Assembly: GCA_022661535.1 (NCBI GenBank)
Contig: JAKULF010000005.1
Span: 1,860,001-1,924,000 of the forward strand
Origin: Eutypa lata
Taxonomy: Eukaryota; Ascomycota; Sordariomycetes; Xylariales; Diatrypaceae
Direction: 5' to 3'
DNA: 64,000 bases
A program made the translations under genes and the position numbers. The notes below the pieces were generated by a model. That model made no database searches. It was not told the DNA's origin and was given only the letters and a program-made list of their open reading frames with translations. Shown piece after piece: positions 12,615-21,849 of this stretch (within the stretch, counting starts at the first letter, position 1; each line of letters starts with the position of its first letter).

Positions 12615-13671
12615 TATGGATGATGGGGACATGATTATTAAGTTGGATATTATGTGATGTGGCGTTTGACAAGGGGGCACGGGGCTTAATTTAACTAAGA
12701 TACCTCATGTTTATGTTAGGGGTTCATACGTATATATAATCGCATAGATTTATGAATATCTCTTTTATGGACGTTGTAACTTATCCCATTGTCATGGCTG
12801 TGTACAGGCTATTGCTATCGTCACCATCATTGTGATCCCCTGAAGTGAAGATAGTTTAGACTTAACCGAACTAAGAAATCCGAAGGCTCAGTAGAAGTAA
12901 TCATGCCGGGGAATCTTAAATTGCTTCATCTATTAGGAACTACCTACATGCATCTTGTGTACCTAGGTATAAAACAAGGCTGCAACTCCCTGCACGCATC
13001 CTTCCCCATCTAATATCTAGTACCTTCCCAACTTAACAGACTCACCCGAACCATGGGGTCAATGAGTGACATACATAGCTGATTCCCATATGTGAGGTGT
13101 TATTGATGTTGTTCTTTAACTAAGCGAGACTAGTTCAAGTTTATTTTGACTTCAAATTATCGAACATGGAAAAAGTTTCGCCATGAAATGGCTAGCAGGA
13201 TAGAATTGGCACTAAAGGACTGTGTGGAAATATCCCATTTGTATCTTCTATATGTGAGATACGAAATTATCTATCTTTGTAGCAATTTACTCTATCCAGG
13301 ATGCCCACTCTGCTAGGAATTTTCATATTAATAAAATCAACTACTCTAGCGAGGTACGATAAAGACGAAATATAATGTTTGCTTTAATAGTGGAAAGTCC
13401 CGCATAATACCTACCTTTGTAAGAAGCTACATTATGTAGGTAGCCATCAAGGTTGGTACCTATGTACTGTAAACGGACATGGTAACAGAGATACATGAAG
13501 GTTAACTACATGTACATGTAGTACTCAATGCGCTTTATCCAAACAACTTCGATTTCTGCAGTCTAAGTTTCTTCACACCCAAAACCCAACATCGTGTTAA
13601 CAGCCATCCTTGGTCACACCTCAGATAGTGACTGGTAACCTTCATAAGATCACCCAACAGCGCCAGTAAAC
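12615..13671. other. Intergenic region before the secreted-protein gene
   Basis: No gene seen. A 16-bp perfect palindrome lies at 13506-13521, about 150 bp before the next ATG. Confidence 0.6.
13506..13521. promoter_or_regulatory. 16-bp perfect palindrome upstream of secreted protein gene
   Basis: CTACATGTACATGTAG is identical to its reverse complement. Its place in the presumed promoter of the gene at 13672 makes it a candidate protein-binding site. No matching factor is recognised. Confidence 0.35.
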
Positions 13672-14426
13672 ATGCTCTTCATTTCTCTCATCGTTGCGAC
13701 CCTCTTCGGAGCCCTCACGGCTGCCAGAGGCCTGAAGTCGCCATTGGAAGGCTACACCGTTGTTCCTATGTCATGGAACGCCGTGAATACCACCGATGGT
13801 AGCGAGATAGTTCTTTATGGAACTATCCAGGAGCTCTATGAACAGCTAGAGACTCTGGATGACGTCAAGATCGGTAATGGAACCAATGCTACATCCACTG
13901 CTACTAATGAGGAAACTAGATCTCTCACTCCCCGCAGCAAGGTACGTATCATAAAAGAACAGCAGCAGCTACAATTCGCACTTGCCTCGCAAGTCCCTTT
14001 ACCTTCCTCCCTCTCGACCCGCGGACGTATAATATGAATAGATAATGACACGAGTACCCTAGCTAACTTGAGCGCCTCTACACACGCGCATGGGCATGAC
14101 AGGACAACACCATCTGCTGGGTGGGCGGCAACGGCTCGGTAAAGAACGGTTGGCTGCAGGAGGGCATCAACTACCTGAAGCAGCACACCCAAGGGCCTTG
14201 CACGGCGGGTCGAGGTCCCGGCAACTGCGCGCGCATCAGCTGTTCGTTCAACACGGCCATCTGGCTCTGCAACGACGACCCGGAGTATGAAGTGAGCAGG
14301 CGGTGCCCGGACATCGCCACCTACGCTGAGGACATCCGCGAGAAGTGCACCTTTGGCTTGTCGATCCAGGGCCAGGAGTTCGACACTGATGGGTTCAATG
14401 TCATGGTTGGACGTGATTGGTGCTAG
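13672..14426 (+). CDS. Secreted eight-cysteine protein (effector-like)
   Basis: Exons 13672-13941 and 14103-14426 give 197 aa. A clear signal peptide (MLFISLIVATLFGALTAARG) is followed by about 70 residues without cysteine and with several N-glycosylation sequons (NTTD, NGTN, NATS). Exon 2 encodes the compact part with eight Cys: ICWVGGNGS, a GPGNCARISCSFNTAIWLCND core, then RRCPDIA, EKCTFG and a terminal DWC. The GPGNC-x3-SC-x4-AI-x2-CND pattern recurs in a family of small secreted ascomycete proteins of unknown function (recognised from memory). Four disulfides are plausible. It probably acts outside the cell, in the wall or at a host or competitor interface. The exon boundary coincides with the pro-region/Cys-domain boundary. 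Confidence 0.75.
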
Positions 14427-15263
14427 AGCGGTTAGAGGGGGAAGGTTTGAAGGGGTTAACTCAGCTGAAACGGACATCCTGAAGGGAGGGATGAGCTCTG
14501 AATGTGCTACGAATCACGATAAGCAGTTATGGGATTGTTCAATGCCCGTTAGGAGAAAAAGGCCACATAGGTAGGCGAGTGCTATAATAGTGGCAATGGC
14601 TCAACATGAAGTAAACAATAATACTGTGGCCGTTAAACACATGCTATGATAAAAATGCTAGTAGGAAAGCATGGGAATGTTCAATGAGCTAGAAGACTTT
14701 CACTTTGACAATGACCTGTCTACCTAGTTATGCTTAGCTGAAATCCTATATAATATGTTCCGATCCTCATATATGATAAGAATTATGATCACAGGACCAA
14801 TTATCTAGGCATAAAGGGGTTATAGCCAAAATTTTGATGAAGTATAAGACAACAAGGTATACGATAAGATGTTTACAGACGATAGCTATCTTTATGTACA
14901 TGATTTTCCCCACTACATATAAGGTGTTTGGTTCAATGACTAGGGATTGTAATACAGCTATTAACTCTGATAAATTTACTGCGTTTTAACAACACCTTTT
15001 ATATATTATGACTGTAGGTCTACAGAGGGCGTGTTAGAAGACCTGAAGGAGATAAACCCTAATAACAGAACTGCGCAAATACTGCCAAGATGGCTAGGGC
15101 CAGCGATGTGTCAACTGCTGCACGAGTAGACATCATGGATAATTCGAATAGCCTTTCATTTATAGTATTACTGGTCAGGGTTATTCCAACTGGGGGAGTT
15201 TAGTTGTTCTGATATACTATTTTTACAATAGCATCCAAAGCTTGATTGCTTGAAATTCCTGTT
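14427..15263. other. Intergenic region
   Basis: AT-rich, no gene recognised; 3' flanks of the two convergent neighbours. Confidence 0.6.
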
Positions 15264-17397
15264 CTAAATACCTTCTATAATGATAACTTCCCATAAGTCT
15301 AGAACCGGCAGTGAAATTTCCCCATCCTTGACCTCCAACTCCTGATCGCTCAACAGCGCACGTGCTGTGATGCCACTGCTTCCCGACACCGTAACCTTCC
15401 CACCGGAGATTGGTATATGGGAACCGAAATTTTGTTTTCGGGCGCCGGACATGTTGATAAGATGTACTACCATCTTCGACCCGTTGCTGTTCATGGTCAT
15501 CTCAACCTGCTCTGCAATGCTGCAGGAAACCTTTTCCTTTGCGCCGCCTTCCTCAGTAAGTATCATGGAGTAAAAGTCCCTGAAGACCGCTAGCCCCAGT
15601 TCGCGATACCCGCGGCCGACGGTAAATGGAATAACTACTCCCTTGCCGCTACCGAAGCTGCCAATACTGCAGCCATATTGGTCTACTTGGACATTGCCAT
15701 ATGCCTTTTCAGGGGGCGAGAAAGCTGCGCGGGCGAGCATCTTATACCTTCCCGCAGTATCAGCCTTATACTCAAATAAGTGATAAGCTCCATATAGTGG
15801 GACTATGGGCCCATTATAGATGTGGGCGTCTGCGCTGGTTTGTTCTGGCGCGAAGTAGGATGACCATAGCAACTCGCGCTTGCTCACCACAGCACGTTGG
15901 CGCCTTGATGGAAGCGCCTTGAGCTGCACAGCACCGCCGTCTCCGACACCGCTAGACCCCGTTGCGATGAGGTGGCCTCCACCGAGTACCCAGCCATCCA
16001 GGACCTCCGCGTCTTCTTGTCCAATCTTGCCGAGATTGGGCAAAACGAGAACCTCGTATCTCTTGAGTCCACCATTCTGAGCCATAGCTGCCACATGTTC
16101 CTGCCCGACGATATCAAACGGAACATGGAGCTCCTGCATAGATGTGTACAGTCCTCTAAATTCGGACAGCGCGTCTTCGAATTGGCCGCCTGTCATCTGG
16201 GCTCGATCTGGACGAACCAGACCCGTCTTGGCGCAGGGCTGTAGGCCATCGTACACCTGGTTCCATTTCTTGTGGAAAGTCATAATCTGGCGGGCGACAT
16301 CCAAACACAGATACGGTATCTTGCCCGGCGTGCCCATCATATACGTCGAAGGAAACCCCCCTCTCGAAACGCACTGCAGGAAGTACTGTGCGAAATGCGC
16401 CGGCTCCTCGCTTGCCATGCGGTACGGCATGTCCATGAAGCACGTCGAGTTCGCCAGGACGGGCACCCCGGGCCGGTACGAGATCCACGAGCTGACGACT
16501 TCCGAGGTCAGGTGGTGCCAGAGCTCGCGGCCCACGGCGTTGTTCGCCTCGTGGAACATGATGTCGGCCGACTTCCCCAGGATCAGGCACGCGTCGGGCA
16601 GCCGCTCGGCGATGAAGGCGCGGATCCGCGCCGTCAGCGCGTCGATCACGTCCCGGCTGAACTTGAGCCACTGGGCGTAGCGGGCGTCCGCGGGTCCGGC
16701 GGGCAGCGCCAGCCCGCCCGAGTGCTCGAGCCAGCGCTCCTGGCAGCTGCTGCAGTGGCAGACGCCGTGGTAGCGCTTGTAGTAGTCCTCCTCGTTCATG
16801 CTGGTCCAGTTGAGGAAGAAACCGTCCACTGGATAACGCCGTGTGACTTCGTCGAGGATGTCGAATATCCTTTCTTGGTAATATCCCCCGCTCGGACATA
16901 CCGATACCAGGTCACCTGTGTGCTCTTGTAAGTTGCCGGTTGGGGACATATAGCACCTGCAGTATCGGAGTTAGTTACCTTTTTTTCCCCGGATAGATTG
17001 AAAACGATTTAGAAGTGAGGATTCTCATCCACATAACTACCGGAGTGGCTTACCAGTCTGGGTGCTCAGCTGCTGTCTTCGAAGTGACCTTTGAGAAGTC
17101 CATTCGTGCTAACAGGCGCATGCCCCTTGAATGCGCCGCAGTAATGGCGTCTTGTATGAGGTCGCCACTCTTCCTCTGCGCAACCAGGGCATTCTTGCTG
17201 TGGAAGGCCAGCTCGGTGGGATATTGTGCTTGGATGCCGCCAATGCCGATGAGCCAGGCTGTAGCGCCGTGCTGCTCGATATAGTCTGCGACTTCGTCTA
17301 CATCCATGTCGGCGTCGATCTCGCGTAGGTTGGTCTGGAGCATGCCGAACGGCTTGCGCCACCACTGGCCCGCCTTCAGGATGCTTGCATCGCCCAT
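15264..17397 (-). CDS. GHL6-type putative glycoside hydrolase, intracellular
   Basis: Two exons on the minus strand (17397-17054 and 16956-15264) give 678 aa. The donor splits a Trp codon and the join reads HPDW-CYMSP. The N-terminal half looks like a TIM barrel: IGIGGIQAQYP, GMRLLARMDFSK, VDGFFLNWTSMNEEDYYKRYHG, then a CHCSSC pair and a helix with DALTARIRAFI. These features match the hypothetical glycosyl hydrolase 6 family, related to GH42 beta-galactosidases and alpha-fucosidase-like enzymes. The middle (LPNLGKIGQEDAEVLDGWVLGGGHLIATG) resembles a beta-galactosidase trimerisation domain, and the end is beta-rich. There is no signal peptide, so the substrate is probably an imported oligosaccharide or glycoside. 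It is divergent from the dehydrogenase at 18039 and close to a sugar transporter. Substrate and catalytic acid are not known. Confidence 0.8.
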
Positions 17398-18038
17398 GAT
17401 TTCTACCTTTTCGATTTTCGAATATTAGATAGATCGCAAATGACTACGTAGAGAACTTAGGCAGTACGCTTTATCAACATCTACTCGGGAGATAGCTAGG
17501 GACTCGCCAATACGGACCATGCCCGACTACGGAATCTAGGGGTTCTATTCTTCTTTTTCTACTATCGCTTACGCCCGCATGCGGGGAAGCTCCCGGCGTC
17601 ATGTTCTCAATCCATTTCTTGGTAAGTCAGAAGCACGCAACGTTTGTTTGCCAGGCGAAGCCGCATAACTGACTGGTAGCCGACTTCGTCTGACTTCTTG
17701 GCCCAAGGGGGGATCCACATGAGTAGGTCCCTGAATTGGCTGACCGCCCACCTCGGCTACTAGATCTGATACCCACAAATCTAGTAGCCGGGCCTCTCTT
17801 AGAGGAGATATTAGATATCAGCGATGAATACAGAATGCCTTATAGGGGCTCCTGAATTCACACATCGAATCGAGTGCTAATCTGGTGTTCAAGCCAACTG
17901 TTCTCTGTGATACCCTATTAATACGTAGTTACGAAGCGCAAGTTGGTAGACGGTGTCAGATAGTAATACCTGCCCCTGTTACTCTTCCACCAAATTCTTT
18001 GATAATTGTTGGACCGTCTCGTTTCAGCCATATACAAG
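17398..18038. promoter_or_regulatory. Divergent promoter of glycosidase and dehydrogenase genes
   Basis: 641 bp between two genes that diverge. It contains a perfect 12-bp inverted repeat (17754-17790) described separately. Confidence 0.6.
17754..17790. promoter_or_regulatory. Perfect 12-bp inverted repeat with CGG/CCG ends (candidate operator)
   Basis: Left arm CGGCTACTAGAT (17754-17765) and right arm ATCTAGTAGCCG (17779-17790) are exact reverse complements with a 13-bp spacer. CGG triplets arranged as inverted repeats are the usual target of Zn2Cys6 dimers. The half-site CGGCTA-x-TAGA recurs in the promoters at 21729-21756 and, less exactly, 25731-25760, so it may bind the regulator encoded at 21850. 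Confidence 0.5.
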
Positions 18039-19497
18039 ATGTCTATCTTTGATCTCCCTTCTCGGTATGAACTAGTCCCCTATCAAAGCCGCCATTGCTA
18101 TTGATACTGATGAGACTATAGCTTTAAGGGCAAGACAGGTCCGTCGAAATGTCAATCCTTAGAGGGGTAAAGCGGGCGCTGACTTCATGCAGCTCTCATA
18201 ACCGGAGCTTCAGCTGGCATTGGTGCATCCACTGCGATTCTCTTCGCCCGGTGCGGTGCTAGTGTGGTGCTGACGGCACGAAGAGCTGACAAGCTAGCTG
18301 AGGTGAAGGAGAAGTGCCTTGCGGCGCACAAAGACTGCCCAGGGGAACAGAAAGGGCGTGAGGTTATCACTATAGAGGCTGACGTGACGAGCAAGGGTGA
18401 TGTCGAGGGCTTACTAGGAAGAATCGGGAATAAGCGAATTGACATGTAAGTATAATGGTTAGACTGCGAAACGAAATCGGTGCAACTGACTCTTCTGTGA
18501 CAGTTTGGTCAATAATGCCGGAATGGTACGAGGAAGAGAGCAAGTGGGAGGTACGTGGACTATTTTCTCTGGGCCTGTTTTGTGAGGATTGCATAATGCT
18601 GACATTAGTTCTCTCTAGATATCGGTATGACCTTAAGCATATGTCGCCTATCTTTGAGTGTGTTCTAACGCGCCACGTTCTAGCTGATGAGGATATCGAT
18701 GCCATGATGCAAACCAATGGTAAGGATCATGCTCACAACTTTCTGAAGCGAGCTCATAGGAGACAGTGGTCGGTCTTATCCGGTTGACGCAGATTATCGT
18801 ACGAGAAATGAAGAAGCAAAATTCAGGAGTAGGTGCCAGAACTTTCCGTGTGCAATGAGAACGTAAAATACTAAACGAGATGCAGACTATCATCAACCTT
18901 GGCTCAATAGCTGGAAGAGAAGCTTATGTTGGAGGTGAGAACCGGTCGTCCTCTTCGTGTGGAAATTTCTTGTTAAAGTTGCGAAACAGGGTCTATTTAC
19001 TGTGCAACTAAATACGCCGTCAGAGCATTCTCTACGTCCCTCATGAAGGAGCTCGTGAACACTCCTATTAGAGTGTGTGAAGTCGAACCTGGTGAGTAGT
19101 ACCTAGCAAACCGCTTTGGGAGTACCCAACCGGACCGTTGCGACCATATTGACCTCGTCGTCTAGGTATGGTGGAAACGGAGTTCTCGATTGTCAGATTT
19201 CGCGGAGATAAGGCTAGAGCGGATAACGAGTACAATGGCCTGCAGCCTCGTGAGTCGCGATCTCCTACATGCCCTTGAATAACCCGGTAATGAATGCTAA
19301 TGTTTGCAGTTACTGGCAATGATATTGCTGAGGAGATCATCTGGTGCGCAAGCAGACCTGACCACGTCCAGATTGCCCAATTGCGTAAGCTAACATCATT
19401 GAACCTTTTACCAATATTACCTGTAAACTGAGTAAACATAGTTGTTTTCCCAACCGCCCAAGCATCTGCGACCATTAGCTACCGAAAGCCACAATGA
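18039..19497 (+). CDS. Classical short-chain dehydrogenase/reductase, 12 exons
   Basis: Exons: 18039-18064, 18122-18138, 18193-18445, 18504-18550, 18619-18624, 18684-18719, 18767-18828, 18886-18934, 18990-19091, 19166-19249, 19310-19384, 19442-19497; total 270 aa. All classical SDR marks are present: TGASAGIG (residues 18-25, cofactor binding), NNAG (102-105), catalytic Ser156, Tyr169 and Lys173 in YCATK, then PG after the last strand. An Arg-rich ARRADK after strand 2 suggests NADP. The sequence around [17 protein letters not shown] resembles the YMR226C/YdfG group that oxidises 3-hydroxy acids and serine; the real substrate is unknown. It is divergent from the glycosidase, so it may act on a sugar released by that enzyme. 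The very dense intron content, including a 6-nt exon, is unusual. Confidence 0.85.
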
Positions 19498-20172
19498 CGG
19501 TGCGGGTACGTCAAGTTGGCACTGCTCTAATATGAGGGAACGCAATGCAACCTGATAGATAGCGGGTAGTCAATATAATTAGACGTATCAGTCGAAGTTT
19601 TCATTTACAGTTTGTGACAGGCTGTTTTAAATGCACTAGGGGGGTGTTGTGAGGACCTCCTATTTAGGTATGATGCTGCTTATCTGAGCTGAACCTAGTA
19701 TGATAAAAATGCGCCATGTGTAGACTGGGATGCATAGCCTAATTTTCTAGCATCAAGAAGGATGGCAGTGCGTTGTTTTCCCTATGCCTTCTTAAAGCTG
19801 GACTTGTAGTTGGCTACAATACTAGAGATATGTATTCTGAACTTCATGTTGGCTAATTAATGCGATTTCTAGTTTACAGATATATACGAGAAAACAACAA
19901 TTCAGAGGGTTGTAGCTATTATCAAGGTTCTTACGTATGTATACATTAATGACAGTTATTTAATCATTGTTATGCTGAATTCGTCTGTACGCATAGTCTC
20001 AATAACGAGCGTAGTCCTTTAAAGCTACCATGCCTATCGCTTTCCATCAAGCTACGAAAACGCGGGAGCAATACGCCAGGGATTAACTTTCCGAATAGCT
20101 AGAGCCTATTCCATATAGTGTTAATTAGCTGAGATTGGTTAACCGCCATTTAGTCCATGTGCGCTTTTAGAC
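19498..20172. other. Convergent intergenic region
   Basis: 3' flanks of the dehydrogenase and the dioxygenase. AT-rich; nothing further recognised. Confidence 0.6.
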
Positions 20173-21391
20173 TCACAACTTGTGTTGCTCCATGAGCAAA
20201 CCATTCTCCACGTTAACCTCCTTATCGAAGCCATTGTGTCTCTCGAACTCTTCGAACTCCTTGGTGCCCCGGCGTAGATATATGCTGTCAACTGAGCTTT
20301 CGTCTAGGCCTTTGGCCTTTGCTGCTGCTAGCATTCGCTGGAGCTCAGCTTCAGCCTTCGCGCGCTTGAAACCGGCATTGCGAGGGTACCAGAATTTTCG
20401 GCCTCGTGTGGTTTTGAACTCCGGGAGGGACTCGCGACCTAGGTTGCGGAGGATAACCTGTTCGAGGAGACTCTTTATTGTGTATTGAAGTTAGTGCATA
20501 ATCGTCGCTATATGACTAGATCAGAAGTCTTACGTAGTTACCGTCCGAGCGGTTCAGGACATAGGGGCTGTGAAGTGACACGTGAGGATTGGAGATAACT
20601 CGAGCATAATGAAGGTAGTTAGGGCTGGCAACATGAGGGAGAAGTCCATGTAAAAGGATCACGTCCCCTTTCTTTGCAACAACTGTTGAAAATTCCTTGC
20701 ATCCTTTCGCATGTTTGCAGTTTCGACCCTGGATCGGAGGATCCAAGCCCTCTGGGTGATCGTACAGATATTTGACGACACCTATAAATTGAAGCCTTAG
20801 TTACCTTTTCGCTTATATGGAACTCGGGTAATACGCACCTTCAAGGCCATCCTCACAAACCCATGTTCCACCACCTCTAGGGGGGATGTCTGTGAAGACG
20901 TGAATGACTGTCAAGGCATTTCCTGAAGAATCAAGGAACATGCGGTACCAGTCGTCATCAGTGTGCCAGCCATCCATGTCTTGCGGAGACGCCTCCTTAT
21001 CTTGGGTGGTTCTGTCCTTAGTGCCAAAATTGACGATGAAAGCATCGCCGTAGTATCGTTCTCGAACAGGGTCGATCCTGTCTTCCCCACCACATATCTC
21101 GATGATCTTGTTCCAGGCTTCTGGTGCGAACTCTTCGGCTGGGACCTCACGGTGTCTTGGAAGGTGCAAGTACTCCGTGTGCCAAGTGGACTTATCGTGC
21201 TCATCGTAATCCACTCTCGTCCAGAGGTCCTTCATCCATTTATCGATATACTCCTCCTTGATGGCACCTGGTACGCGAAGCCACCCCTTCGTAAGGAAGT
21301 GCTTGACATCTTCAGGAGTAAGATGCTTGTAATCTTGGTTCAGTGCTTTGGGGGTCTCACTAGAGACTACCGTCTGAGTTTCAGTCGACAT
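20173..21391 (-). CDS. Phytanoyl-CoA dioxygenase (PhyH) family protein
   Basis: Minus-strand exons 21391-20839, 20781-20534 and 20472-20173 give 366 aa. I chose the ATG at 21391 rather than the in-frame one at 21463, because the protein then starts MSTETQ and the upstream codons look like leader. The Fe(II)/2-oxoglutarate centre is readable: WHTDDDW supplies His143 and Asp145 of the HxD pair, LLHGLLPHVASPN supplies the distal His (229 or 234), and ARVISNPH has the Arg (about 245) that binds 2-oxoglutarate. PhyH enzymes hydroxylate very different small molecules, so the substrate cannot be named. No peroxisomal tripeptide is at the C-terminus (ends HKL) and there is no signal peptide, so it is probably cytosolic. 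It diverges from the Zn2Cys6 regulator at 21850 with 458 bp between. Confidence 0.85.
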
Positions 21392-21849
21392 CGCGCAAGT
21401 ATACGTCAAAGAACGATAGCATAGAGCAAGACGGAGCCATGACGGGCTTGGGCACGGAGTCAAATGGGTCCCTTAAGACTTAAATGGTATAGCTCATGCT
21501 GGATTTACTATCGTAAGGTCGTAATATAATACCCGTCCTCAAGAAATGATTCGGCACCGGCTACATCGGGACCTTTGCGTCGACTGAATATTTGATTGTG
21601 TATAGCATCCAGTCTGTCGGCACCCCCTTGGTAACTGTCCTCTGGCACGCTACGTTGTATCCCAGAAACGATTTGCGGGGATGTGATCTCGTGGTCGACA
21701 CTAACCTGTTTGCGTTGTAGGACCCGGTATTCTAGTTGCCGACCGGCTATTAGAATTGATATCCAAAATGTGCTTCAACTTTCCCCGTATCGAATTTTAC
21801 ACGCCCAGGGTACATCCACTCCTGTTAATCTTGTTAGACAGCCCTCGAA
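21392..21849. promoter_or_regulatory. Divergent promoter of dioxygenase and regulator genes
   Basis: 458 bp. It holds an imperfect inverted repeat (21729-21756) related to the element at 17754, and another CGGCTAC half-site near 21559. Confidence 0.6.
21729..21756. promoter_or_regulatory. 13-bp imperfect inverted repeat, CCG-N2-CGG core (candidate operator)
   Basis: Left arm ATTCTAGTTGCCG (21729-21741), spacer AC, right arm CGGCTATTAGAAT (21744-21756). The arms match as inverted repeats at 11 of 13 positions. The half-site shares CGGCTA-x-TAGA with the perfect repeat at 17754. It lies about 95 bp before the ATG of the regulator itself, so autoregulation is possible. Confidence 0.5.
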
